Origin: an uncultured bacterium
GTDB lineage: Bacteria > Verrucomicrobiota > Kiritimatiellia > RFP12 > UBA1067
Assembly (NCBI GenBank): GCA_900547945.1
Contig: URIT01000008.1
Coordinates: 1-52,239, forward strand
Reading direction: 5' to 3'
DNA length: 52,239 nt
In this document: positions 29,838 through 38,280 of the stretch, piece by piece
Numbering within the stretch: the first letter of the stretch is position 1
Layout: each line of letters starts with the position of its first letter
Position numbers and translations under genes: made by a program
Notes under the pieces: model-generated
The model's database searches: none
Told to the model about the DNA's origin: nothing
The model's input: the letters and a program-made list of their open reading frames with translations, nothing else

Positions 29838-31844
29838 ATGGAAGCGAAACTGAAGAAGCGCCTTCTGGCCCTGACGTGGGACGAATTGCGCGAATGGTCG
29901 GATGCGCGGTCGGTCGAGCGCGGCAGGGGCTACCTGTCGCGCGTTGAGCCGCCCGTCCTGTTCCCGGACGGCGGACTCGTCGCCGAGGTCCACGGTTCGG
30001 ACGACTACTACGCGAAGTTGCGGGTCGATGCGTCCGGCCGGCTGGAGGGCGTCTGCACCTGCCCCGTCGGCGTCCGCTGCAAGCACTGCGTCGCCCTCGC
30101 GCTCACGGCGGCGAAGCGGCTGAAGGCGGGCGACGACTTCCCCGAAGCCGATCTCGTTTCGCGCCGCTGGAAGCGCGCGGCGGAGGAGCTTGCGGATCCT
30201 GACGGCGATTTCGATTGCGAAGATGTCCTCGACGACGAGTGGGAGGACGAAGATGCCGAAGCGCAAAGCGACACGAGGGCGGCGTCTGCGTCCGCAGGGA
30301 GCGTTGGCGGACGTGCGGCGGACGCACGGAAGCGGGCGGACATCGTGGCCGACCATCTGGCGTCCCTGGACGAGACCGAATTGCGCGCGCTCGCGGATGA
30401 GCTGCTGTCGGCGTGCCCCGACGTGCGGCCCTACCTGAAGCACAAGCTGGAGATGGCGCGCGCCTCGACGGCGGATCTCGTCCGCCGCGCGCGGCAGGCG
30501 ATCGAGGACGCCACGTACGGCTCCTACGACCACTGGGACCGCCGCTACGGACACGACGAGGTCCCGGACTATTCGCTTGTGCGGGAATACTTTGGCCGGC
30601 TCAGGGACGCGGGCGATGTCCGCGCGCTGATGGAGCTGGGCGACCTGCTGAAGCGCCAGGCGCTTGACCAGGAGGAGCGCTCGAACGACGAGGACGGCGA
30701 GATCGGCGAACAGGTCGCGGCGTGCATGGACATCGTGGCGGAGACGGTGATGTCCAGTGACATGGACGTCCTCGAAAAGATCAAGTGGGAGGACGCCCTC
30801 CACGCGGGCGACGACTATTGCATGCTTGACGGCATGGAGGTCTCCTACCGGACGTCGCTCAAGGCGAACAGGAAGACGTGGGGCGTCATCGCCGACGACC
30901 TGATGAAACGGGCGTCCGCGAAGGACGATGCAGACTGGAAGTCCCGCGTAGACCGCACGCGCCTCTGCGAGGCGCTGGAGCGTGCGGGACGCGCCGAGGA
31001 GGCCGTCGCCTGCCTGAAGAAGGCGGCGGCGGACGATGCGGGCGCGTGCGTCGAGCTGGCAGACCTGCTCTGCCGCCTGAACCGTCGGGCGGAAGCTGCA
31101 GACGAATGCCGAAGGGGGCTTGCCGCTCGCGCGAAATCATCGGACACGTATGAGTTCAACGCCATTCGGACGAAGCTGCGCGAACTGCTTGTCCTCGGCA
31201 AGGACTGGAAGGCGGTCGCGGCATCCGATCTCGACGCCTATCTTGCGCGCCCCTACATCGGCGACTACAAGACGCTCAGGGCCTCCTGCGGGAAGGCGCG
31301 GTGCTGGCCGCGCGTGCGGGCGTTCGTCCTGTCGTTCCTGGAGACGGGACGCGCCTCGGTCGAGGCGAAGGCGCGCTGGCCGTTGCCGCAGACTGGCGTG
31401 CCGCCGCCGAAGGGTGCGAAGCCGAACCTTCCCGCGCTCCTGGAAATCGCGCTGGAGGAGAAGCGCGGCAAGGATGCCTGGGCGCTTTACGAGCAGCTGC
31501 GCCGGGAGGCGAGAGGTGCGGCGGGCGGCTTCGGCTATTCATGCGGTGACTTCGGCTGGCGCGTGGCGGATGCCGTCGCGAAAGAGCTGCCAGAGGAGGC
31601 GCTGAAGATCTGGGAAGGGCAGATTCGCGCGAACGTGGCGTCCGCGTACGAGTCCTGCTACCAGACCATCTGCAAGGCGCTGGAGAAGATGCGCCCCGTG
31701 ATGGTCCGGCTTGGCAAGGGGGATGACTGGAAGGCCCGCGTCACCGAACTCCGAACGGAATACAAGCGCCGTCCCAAGTTCACGGCGATGCTGGATGCCC
31801 TGACGTCCGGGCGCGGCGCGTCCAGCCGTATCGCCGACTGGTGA
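29838..31844 (+). CDS. SWIM zinc-finger protein with TPR-like helical repeats
   Basis: This is a 668-residue protein. The SWIM motif is CxC..CxH: Cys73, Cys75, Cys81, His83 in CTCPVGVRCKHCVALAL, preceded by the usual beta strands (RGRGYLSRV, YYAKLRVD). SWIM domains bind DNA or proteins and occur with SNF2-type helicases and in regulatory proteins. An acidic, low-complexity linker (about 115-160, DCEDVLDDEWEDEDAE) joins it to about 480 residues of alpha-helical repeats, including 'ALERAGRAEEAVACLKKAAADD', a TPR-type unit. There is no enzymatic motif. GC content is higher than in the adjacent primase gene, so it may be an older resident. The link to the palindromes and primase is by position only. 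Confidence 0.78.
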   Translation: MEAKLKKRLLALTWDELREWSDARSVERGRGYLSRVEPPVLFPDGGLVAEVHGSDDYYAKLRVDASGRLEGVCTCPVGVRCKHCVALALTAAKRLKAGDDFPEADLVSRRWKRAAEELADPDGDFDCEDVLDDEWEDEDAEAQSDTRAASASAGSVGGRAADARKRADIVADHLASLDETELRALADELLSACPDVRPYLKHKLEMARASTADLVRRARQAIEDATYGSYDHWDRRYGHDEVPDYSLVREYFGRLRDAGDVRALMELGDLLKRQALDQEERSNDEDGEIGEQVAACMDIVAETVMSSDMDVLEKIKWEDALHAGDDYCMLDGMEVSYRTSLKANRKTWGVIADDLMKRASAKDDADWKSRVDRTRLCEALERAGRAEEAVACLKKAAADDAGACVELADLLCRLNRRAEAADECRRGLAARAKSSDTYEFNAIRTKLRELLVLGKDWKAVAASDLDAYLARPYIGDYKTLRASCGKARCWPRVRAFVLSFLETGRASVEAKARWPLPQTGVPPPKGAKPNLPALLEIALEEKRGKDAWALYEQLRREARGAAGGFGYSCGDFGWRVADAVAKELPEEALKIWEGQIRANVASAYESCYQTICKALEKMRPVMVRLGKGDDWKARVTELRTEYKRRPKFTAMLDALTSGRGASSRIADW

Positions 31845-31856
31845 GTTTGGTATAAT
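31845..31856 (+). promoter_or_regulatory. Extended -10 promoter before the RhuM-like gene
   Basis: GTTTGGTATAAT immediately follows the SWIM gene's stop. The RhuM-like ATG is 61 nt downstream with its own GGAG. Confidence 0.65.
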
Positions 31857-31917
31857 GCGAATATGAAGAAAAGATGGCGAAAGGCCAAGAAAAGCCAAGA
31901 CAGTGCGCGGAGAACAT

Positions 31918-32850
31918 ATGACACCTCAGAAAAGTGAGATCGTCGTTTATCAACCGAATGAAACCTTGCGCCTTGAAGTGCGGTTGCAAGGTGAGAGCAT
32001 TTGGCTGCCGCAGCAGAGGATCGCGGATTTGTTTGGCGTTCAGAAGGCCGCGATCAGCAAGCACTTGAAGAACATCTTTGCCACCAGTGAGTTGGTTGAG
32101 ACGGCAACAGTTTCCAAAATGGAAACAGTTCAAGTTGAGGGCTCTCGGCGCGTGACTCGTCGGATTGACCTTTACAATCTCGATGCGATCATTGCGGTTG
32201 GCTATCGTGTGAACTCTCACATGGCGACACAGTTTCGCATTTGGGCGACACAGGTTCTTAAAGCGTATCTGCTGAAAGGATATGCGTTTAATGCTCGGCT
32301 GAATCAGCTTGAAGACAAGATGGATCGGCGGTTTTTCCGGCACGAGGCAGAGATTGTCGAACTGAAAGATAAGGTTGACTTTTTCGTCCAGACCCAGACA
32401 CCGCCGATCCAGGGCGTGTTCTACGATGGGCAGCTGTGGGACGCCTGTTCGCTCGTGGAGAGGCTGGTGGCGCGGGCGAGGGCGTCGATTCTGCTGATCG
32501 ACAACTGGGTGGGAGTGGAAACGCTCGACTTGCTCGCGAAGAAGCGCAAGGGCGTGTCGGTGACGGTCGTCACGTCCGAACATAAAGACCGTCGGGGCAA
32601 GCCGCGTCCCACGCTTGCGGAAACGGACATTGCGAAGTTCAATGCGCAGTACCCATCCCTCATGGTGCGGTACAGCGAAAAGTTCCATGACCGCTTCCTT
32701 ATCCTTGACGACGGAGAGATTTACCTGATCGGGGCGTCTCTGAAAGACCTCGGCAAGAAGTGCTTCGCCTTCACGAAACTCGACGCGGGCGAAATCGCCG
32801 GGCTGAAGGCGAGGGTCTCATCCTCACTTTTAGGCAAAACTGAGAATTGA
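31918..32850 (+). CDS. RhuM-family DNA-binding protein with C-terminal PLD/HKD-like domain
   Basis: This is a 310-residue protein. ATG 31918 is chosen because CGGAGAA sits 6 nt upstream and the protein then begins like known RhuM proteins (SEIVVYQPNETLRLEVRLQGESIWL). Residues about 5-125 are the RhuM region: an HTH (QQRIADLFGVQKAAISKHLKNIF) and YNLDAIIAVGYRVNSH..TQFRIWATQVLKAYLLKGY, the family signature. Residues about 165-300 form an alpha/beta domain ending FHDRFLILDDGEIYLIGASLKDLGKK. His-x-Arg-x4-Asp is a variant of the HKD motif of phospholipase-D-like enzymes, and the Ser-rich ILLIDNWVG strand fits the same fold. RhuM genes occur in pathogenicity and defence islands; function unknown. 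Base composition is clearly lower in GC than the genes around it, suggesting recent transfer. Confidence 0.82.
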   Translation: MTPQKSEIVVYQPNETLRLEVRLQGESIWLPQQRIADLFGVQKAAISKHLKNIFATSELVETATVSKMETVQVEGSRRVTRRIDLYNLDAIIAVGYRVNSHMATQFRIWATQVLKAYLLKGYAFNARLNQLEDKMDRRFFRHEAEIVELKDKVDFFVQTQTPPIQGVFYDGQLWDACSLVERLVARARASILLIDNWVGVETLDLLAKKRKGVSVTVVTSEHKDRRGKPRPTLAETDIAKFNAQYPSLMVRYSEKFHDRFLILDDGEIYLIGASLKDLGKKCFAFTKLDAGEIAGLKARVSSSLLGKTEN

Positions 32851-32934
32851 TGGCGGTACGAACGTAACGCAAGGAGGGTTGAAACGAACGTCTCTTGGGC
32901 ATTCCCGTCCTTTACCGGGCACGGACCTCGGGAG

Positions 32935-32946
32935 GTTTGCTATACT
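32935..32946 (+). promoter_or_regulatory. Extended -10 of the GH36-like gene, leaderless spacing
   Basis: GTTTGCTATACT ends 6 nt before ATG 32953. An upstream GGAGG (32930) overlaps the promoter and cannot act as a ribosome binding site for this start. Confidence 0.65.
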
Positions 32947-32952
32947 GTTTGA

Positions 32953-34548
32953 ATGCAAATCAAGGCAATGACAGTTGTGGTGGCCGTGTTCATGGCAACT
33001 TGGATGGGGGGTGCGACGGAGCTTCGGCCGGTTCCCAACTACTGGTGTACATGGGCGACGCAGGGCGCGACGCTGGCGGACAACCTCAAGGCGGGGAAGA
33101 TCCGCTGCCCGATCGACGCGGGGACGCAGAGTCAGCGCGACAACCTCAACGAGCGCGTCCTGTTCGACGGGACGGGCTGGGCGAACGTGATGTACCCGCA
33201 GGTCCGCGCGGGGCTGTATCTGCTCGTGGACGCGGGGTGGGACATCCCGGAGGGAACGGCGAGCGCGGGCCCCGACCTCTCGCTGCGCGGTTCGCTTGTG
33301 CCGGACGCGAAGCGCTTCCCGTCGTTTCGCGGGACGCCGGTCGGGCGCCTGAAGGCGTTCAGCGACGCTGTCAAGGCGCGCGGCTGGCTGGGGCTTGCCG
33401 TGTGGGTGCCCTGCCACGTCCACGGCGACATGCCGGGGCCGAAGGGGCGGCTCGCGGACGAGGCGGCGCGCCGCGTGCTCGCCGAGCGGATGGCGATCTG
33501 CCGGGAGGCGGGCGTCGACTACTGGAAGATCGACTGGGGCTTCCGCAACGGTGCAGGCGAGCCGGCCTTCCGCCGCCTCGTCACCGAGGTGCGCGACCGC
33601 GTTTACCCCGGTCTGCGGCTGGAGCACTGCCGACTCCCCGGCGGGCCGCTCAACGGCCTTTCCATCGACAAGGAGAAGGGCACCGTCACGGGGACGGGCC
33701 GCTTCGTCGGGGATCCGCTCTGGGAGGGTCGGCGCGGGGAGGTGGCGGAGGTCCTCGCGGCCTCGGACGTCTTCCGCACCTACGACGTCATCGGCCCCTT
33801 CGACCATGTGACGACGCTGGAGCGTTGCGCGTACTATTCGCCGATCGCCGAGGCGGCGAAGCTGCCGGTCCTCCTCAACGTCGAGGATGAGCCGCTCATC
33901 GCCGTGGGGCTGGGGCACGTCCTGGGCGCGATGTCGACGGACTGGCGGCGCGGCGTGCGCCGCACGAACGACGTCTACACGGCGCTCGCCTGGCAGAAGC
34001 TGGCCGCGCCGTTCGGCCACGGCACGGAGGCGGTGACGCGCACGAGCGCGGAGGTTCTGGAGGACCGCTGGACGTATTCGACAAACGACTGTTCCTGGTA
34101 TGCCGCCGCCGCGCGGAAGACGGTTGTCCAGCGCGCGCCCGCCGTCGTGACGCGGGGTCTGCCCCTGCCCGCCGTCCGCGCGGACGGCCCCTGGCCGTTC
34201 GTGTGCGGCGCGCGCTACCCAAACGGCGCCGTGGCGCTTGCGTTCCTGCCGCGCGTCCTGGACGGGCGGCGTTCCGTCGTCTGCCCCGCCGACGTCGCAC
34301 TTGACACGGCGCTCGAGCCGGGGCGGCCGCTCGGGCTCTTCGGGGCCTTCCGCTCGGTCACGCTGACGGGCGGCGTGCCCGTCGGCGCGCGCATCTGGGC
34401 GCGGTCTCTGCTGGAGGAGGGGACGCGCCGCGACGTGACGGCGCTCTGCGCACGCGACGCGAAGGGGGCGTTCGTCATTCCGGGGGCGGTACTTGAGAAG
34501 GTGCCGCCCTCGGCGACGCCCTACGTAGTCCTGGAGATTGCGGAGTAG
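32953..34548 (+). CDS. Secreted alpha-galactosidase-like glycoside hydrolase (GH27/GH36-type)
   Basis: This is a 531-residue protein. A short signal peptide (residues 1-22, VVVAVFMATWMGGA) precedes a catalytic barrel: YLLVDAGWDIPEG, GLAVWVPCHVHGDMPG and DYWKIDWGFRNG. The last matches the clan GH-D nucleophile strand (YxKxDW), so Asp194 is the likely nucleophile. SDVFRTYDV-type text follows and a C-terminal beta domain (about 430-531) closes the chain. The clan hydrolyses alpha-galactosides or alpha-N-acetylgalactosaminides with retention. Family level is uncertain, but the Trp-Asp-Trp strand makes a retaining clan-D enzyme likely. It starts a run of linked genes (DMT transporter, biotin ligase, GH5-like). 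Confidence 0.7.
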   Translation: MQIKAMTVVVAVFMATWMGGATELRPVPNYWCTWATQGATLADNLKAGKIRCPIDAGTQSQRDNLNERVLFDGTGWANVMYPQVRAGLYLLVDAGWDIPEGTASAGPDLSLRGSLVPDAKRFPSFRGTPVGRLKAFSDAVKARGWLGLAVWVPCHVHGDMPGPKGRLADEAARRVLAERMAICREAGVDYWKIDWGFRNGAGEPAFRRLVTEVRDRVYPGLRLEHCRLPGGPLNGLSIDKEKGTVTGTGRFVGDPLWEGRRGEVAEVLAASDVFRTYDVIGPFDHVTTLERCAYYSPIAEAAKLPVLLNVEDEPLIAVGLGHVLGAMSTDWRRGVRRTNDVYTALAWQKLAAPFGHGTEAVTRTSAEVLEDRWTYSTNDCSWYAAAARKTVVQRAPAVVTRGLPLPAVRADGPWPFVCGARYPNGAVALAFLPRVLDGRRSVVCPADVALDTALEPGRPLGLFGAFRSVTLTGGVPVGARIWARSLLEEGTRRDVTALCARDAKGAFVIPGAVLEKVPPSATPYVVLEIAE

Positions 34549-34557
34549 GCGGGCATC

Positions 34558-35454
34558 ATGACGGATCTGCGGCGTAAGGTCGTGGGCGGCGTGCTTGTGA
34601 CCGTGAGCGTGGCGGCGTTCGCCGCCACGTTCGTGGTGGGCGCGGCGCTCACGCGCGTGGACGGCATCTCGCCGGAGGTGCTGTCCTTTCTGCGCTTCGT
34701 CGTCGCGGGCGGCGCGATGCTTGCGTGGGAGGCGCGCGTGGAGACGGGTCGGCGGCGGCTCTTCACGGAGCCGACACGCCGGGACTGGCTGCTCTTCGCG
34801 ACGCTCGGGCCCGTTGGGACGAGCGTGATGGCGTGGTGCGTCTTCATGGGCTGTGCGCGCGTCTCCACGGCGAACGCCTCGATGGCGGATGCGCTTGCGC
34901 CGCTTCTCATCTTCGCGCTTGCGGCGTTCCACACGCGGCGCGTGACGGTTCTGCAGACGCTCGGCGTCCTCTTCGGCTTCGCGGGCGCGCTCCTCGTGAT
35001 CGGCGTCGTGGACCGGAACGGCCTTGCGCTCTCCGCCTATTCGACGGGCGACCTCTACGTCTTCTTCGCGGCGGCGACGTGGGCGTTCTACTCGGTCTAC
35101 GGGCGCGCGATCATCGCGCGCCTCGGGGCGGGGCCCTATACGGCCTGGACGATGCTCTTCGGGGCGGCGGCGATCGGTCTCGTGCTGCCGTTCGGCGCTT
35201 TCACCTGGCCCACGACGCTCCACGCCTGGGCGCTCGTCGCGACGCTCGGCGTCGTTTGCACCCTTCTGCCGTTCTGGACTTGGAATGCGGCGCAGCGCTA
35301 TCTGCCCCTCTCGACGCTCGGCGTGAGCGCCTACTTCACGCCCGTCTTCGCCGTCGCGCTCGCGGCGGTCTTCCTCGGCGAGCGCGCGACGGCGCTCCAG
35401 TGGCTCGGTATCGCGCTCGTCTCGGCGAGCGCCCTCGTGGAGTGCCGGTCGTGA
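34558..35454 (+). CDS. EamA/DMT-family inner-membrane transporter
   Basis: This is a 298-residue protein with ten predicted hydrophobic helices arranged as two EamA halves. The first half contains SPEVLSFLRFVVAGGAML. The second contains GDLYVFFAAATWAFYSVYGRAI, and ends LGVSAYFTPVFAVALAAVFLGE then LQWLGIALVSASALV, the standard end of each EamA unit. Such permeases export metabolites or amino acids; the substrate cannot be told. It starts 9 bp after the glycosidase and overlaps the biotin ligase gene (GTGA). Confidence 0.88.
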   Translation: MTDLRRKVVGGVLVTVSVAAFAATFVVGAALTRVDGISPEVLSFLRFVVAGGAMLAWEARVETGRRRLFTEPTRRDWLLFATLGPVGTSVMAWCVFMGCARVSTANASMADALAPLLIFALAAFHTRRVTVLQTLGVLFGFAGALLVIGVVDRNGLALSAYSTGDLYVFFAAATWAFYSVYGRAIIARLGAGPYTAWTMLFGAAAIGLVLPFGAFTWPTTLHAWALVATLGVVCTLLPFWTWNAAQRYLPLSTLGVSAYFTPVFAVALAAVFLGERATALQWLGIALVSASALVECRS

Positions 35455-36233
35455 ACTTCCGCATCCATCACAAGCCGGTCACGGCCTCGACGAACCAGGA
35501 CGCGCGCGCGGGCGCGCACGGTGACGTGTACACGGCGGACGCGCAGACGGCGGGGCGCGGGCGCCTCGACCATCGCTGGCTCTCGGCGCCGGGGGCGAAC
35601 CTGATGCTGAGCGCCGTCTTCGACGTGGCGGGCCTGGTGCCCGAACAGGTCGCGACGTTCCCCCTCGTCGTCGGCCTCGCGGTCCATGCCGCCGTCTCCC
35701 GCATGCTCGCCACCGTGCCAGACGTGCCGCCCGTGCGCCTCAAGTGGCCGAACGACCTCCTCGTGGGCGGGCGCAAGATCGCGGGCATCCTCTGCGAACG
35801 CCATGCGGACGCCGTGATCGCGGGCGTGGGCGTGAACGTGAACGAAACGGCCTTCCCGCCGGAGATCGCCACGCGCGCGACGTCGCTCGCGGCCGTGCGC
35901 GGTGTGGCGGAGGCGGCGGGCGTCGTGCGCCTCAGGGATGCGCTTCTGGAGGAACTGGGCGCGCGGTACGGGACGTGGCGCGCGGAGGGTTTTGCGGCGT
36001 TCCAGGCACACTACGCCGCCGTGGATTGGCTGAAGGGGCGCACGGTCGCCGTCCGGCAGACGGACGACGACGCGGCGCCGCTCGTGGGCCTGTGTGCGGG
36101 CGTGCAGGTGGACGGCACGCTGCTGGTGGGCGGCACGCCCGTCTTCGCCGGCGAGGCGCATGTCGTGGGCGTGGGCGACGGCTGTTCTTTTGACGTTGGA
36201 TGCAACGTGGAAACGAAAGGAGACGAACGATGA
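35451..36233 (+). CDS. birA: Biotin-[acetyl-CoA-carboxylase] ligase, BirA class I (no HTH)
   Basis: This is a 260-residue protein starting at GTG 35451, overlapping the transporter's stop (GTGA). It attaches biotin to the carboxyl-carrier protein via biotinyl-AMP. Visible motifs: STNQDARA, TAGRGRLDHRWLSAPGANLMLS (GRGR nucleotide/biotin loop) and RLKWPNDLLVGGRKIAGIL (KWPND with catalytic Lys), followed by GVGVNVNE. The C-terminal SH3-like domain is present (GRTVAVRQTDDD...GLCAGVQVDGTLLV). There is no N-terminal winged helix, so it cannot repress bio genes as E. coli BirA does. Translationally coupled to the next gene by ATGA. Confidence 0.93.
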   Translation: MNFRIHHKPVTASTNQDARAGAHGDVYTADAQTAGRGRLDHRWLSAPGANLMLSAVFDVAGLVPEQVATFPLVVGLAVHAAVSRMLATVPDVPPVRLKWPNDLLVGGRKIAGILCERHADAVIAGVGVNVNETAFPPEIATRATSLAAVRGVAEAAGVVRLRDALLEELGARYGTWRAEGFAAFQAHYAAVDWLKGRTVAVRQTDDDAAPLVGLCAGVQVDGTLLVGGTPVFAGEAHVVGVGDGCSFDVGCNVETKGDER

Positions 36234-38263
36234 GGGAGCTGAAGCTGATGTTGGCGACGCTAGGCGTCGCGACGATGATGGCGGGGGGCGCGACGGGGGC
36301 GGCCTGCGCGCCGGGCGGAACGTGTCCCGCGCCCGCGCCGGAGCGGGCCGACACCTTCCTGCCGTCGGGCCGGATGGCACTCGGCGCGAACTACTGGGCG
36401 AGCCACGCCGCCACCGAGATGTGGCGCAAGTGGGATGCGAAGGCGGTGGAGGAGGATCTGCGCGTCCTTGCCGCGAACGGCTTCAGGCTCCTGCGCGTCT
36501 TCCCGAACTGGGCAGACTTCCAGCCCATCCACGCCTGCTACCTGAGCGCGAACAACTTCGACAAGGTGAACGAGACGCGCCTCTTCGACGCCGAGGAGCC
36601 GCTGCCGGACACGCCGTGCGGGCGCGCGGGCGTGGATGAGCGGATGGTGGTGCGCTTCGAGGCGTTCTGCGACCTTGCCGAGAAGTACGGCATTCGCCTC
36701 ATCGTGCCGCTTTTGACGGGGCAGATGACGTTCCGCAACTACATCCCGCCGGCGCTCGCGAACCGCAACCCGTTCTCCGATCCGTATGCGCTCATGTGGG
36801 AGGGCCGCTACCTGGAGTGCATGGTCTCGCGGCTCAAGGCGAAGAAGGCGATCGTGGCGTGGGAGAGCGGCAACGAGGCGCGGATTCTCGGGAAGAGCGA
36901 GAATGCGTTCCACTCCGAAGCGTGGCTGCGGTACGTCCACCAGACGATCCGCCTCGCCGACCCGTCGCGTCCCGTGATCGGCGTGGACGGCCTGGAGATC
37001 TCGTGCGAGACGCTGTGGCCGAGCGCGATGAACGCGGCGCTCTCGGACTACACGACGACCCATCCCTACGGCTTCTGGGGCGCCGTCTACAACGACGACT
37101 TCCTGAGCGTGCGCTCGACGACCTTCGCCGCCGCGCAGACCTACGCGCTCGCGCAGATCGGCGGCAAGCCCGCCTTCATCGAGGAACACGGCTCGCGCCG
37201 CCAGGAACAGGCCTCGCAGGCGAACGTGGCGAAGTACATGCGCAACATGCTCTGGAACAGCTGGGCCCTCGATTGCCGGGCGATGCTCTGGTGGTGCGCC
37301 TACGACCAGACGGGGATGACGATCGCCCCCTACAACTGGCGGCAGCCCTGCGTGGAGCTCGGCATCTTCAGGCGCGACCGCACGCCGTACCCGGCCGTCG
37401 GCGCGGCGAAGGCGTTCGCGGCGATGCAGGACGCCCTGCCCGTCGCGGGGCTTCCGAAGGCGAAGACCGAGGCCGTCGCCCTCACGACGGACCGCGACGT
37501 GCTCCACGCCTCCTACATCCTCGCGCGCCAGGCCGGCATCATGCCCCGCTTCGCGAACCCCGAGGAGAAGCTGCCCGATGCCTCCTGCTACTTCCTGCCC
37601 GACGCGCACGGGCGCGCGCATCTCACCGTCGAACGCTGGGAGGACCTCAAGGCCCGCGTGCGTGCGGGCGCGACGCTCTACCTCTCCTGGAACGACACGT
37701 TCCTCGACGCGATGGAGGAGGTGGGCGGCATCGAGGTCGCCTACCGCCAGAGGACGGGCGGCCAGGACGTCTGCGACTTCGGCGACTTCAAGCTCCCTGT
37801 CGGCTACGCCGTCAAGCGCCGCTTCAATGCGCTGACCGCCGAGACGCTCGCGCGCAACCAGGCGGGCGAGGGCGTCTTCTTCCGCAACAGGTACGGCAAG
37901 GGGACGGTCTACGTCTTCATCCACAACTTCGAGAAGACCTCCTACGGGGCGAGCGGCAAGTACGAGGGCGACGCCTGGCGCGTGTGGGCGAAGGTGCGGC
38001 CCGTGAACCGGATCCTCAAGACGGGCGTCGCGAACGTGTTCGTCTCGGAGCACTGCTTCGGCGGCGGACGCTGCGGCGTGGTGGTGGTGAACAACCGCGA
38101 CGTGCCGTACGAGGGCACGCCCGAAATCTGGAAGAACTGGCGCGTGCGCCGGGTGGTCGTGGAGGATCCCGCGAATGCGTCCTTCATCGACGGGAAGCTG
38201 AAGATCGCGCCGTGCGCGGGCGTCCTCCTGTTCATGGCCAAGGACGGCGTGGACTGGCTCTGA
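36230..38263 (+). CDS. Secreted GH5-like glycoside hydrolase
   Basis: This is a 677-residue protein with ATG 36230 (AAAGGAG upstream, overlapping birA's stop). A signal peptide covers about 1-25 with TGAACAP near its end. The catalytic part (about 45-430) has MALGANYWAS, GFRLLRVFPNWADFQP, WESGNEAR (likely acid/base Glu216) and AFIEEHGSR (nucleophile Glu318 or Glu319), the two carboxylate strands of a clan-A barrel such as GH5 or GH2-like mannanases. Residues about 430-677 form a flavodoxin/GATase-like region with beta repeats, seen in GH42- and GH5-type multi-domain enzymes. Mannan or other beta-glycan breakdown is inferred. Confidence 0.72.
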   Translation: MRELKLMLATLGVATMMAGGATGAACAPGGTCPAPAPERADTFLPSGRMALGANYWASHAATEMWRKWDAKAVEEDLRVLAANGFRLLRVFPNWADFQPIHACYLSANNFDKVNETRLFDAEEPLPDTPCGRAGVDERMVVRFEAFCDLAEKYGIRLIVPLLTGQMTFRNYIPPALANRNPFSDPYALMWEGRYLECMVSRLKAKKAIVAWESGNEARILGKSENAFHSEAWLRYVHQTIRLADPSRPVIGVDGLEISCETLWPSAMNAALSDYTTTHPYGFWGAVYNDDFLSVRSTTFAAAQTYALAQIGGKPAFIEEHGSRRQEQASQANVAKYMRNMLWNSWALDCRAMLWWCAYDQTGMTIAPYNWRQPCVELGIFRRDRTPYPAVGAAKAFAAMQDALPVAGLPKAKTEAVALTTDRDVLHASYILARQAGIMPRFANPEEKLPDASCYFLPDAHGRAHLTVERWEDLKARVRAGATLYLSWNDTFLDAMEEVGGIEVAYRQRTGGQDVCDFGDFKLPVGYAVKRRFNALTAETLARNQAGEGVFFRNRYGKGTVYVFIHNFEKTSYGASGKYEGDAWRVWAKVRPVNRILKTGVANVFVSEHCFGGGRCGVVVVNNRDVPYEGTPEIWKNWRVRRVVVEDPANASFIDGKLKIAPCAGVLLFMAKDGVDWL

Positions 38264-38280
38264 GGGGGCTGGGATCGACC

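Noticed and set aside
31863..31937. 24-codon frame after the promoter before the RhuM-like gene (MKKRWRKAKK...)
   Set aside because: It overlaps the RhuM start in another frame and has no ribosome binding site. A leaderless leader peptide is possible but unsupported.
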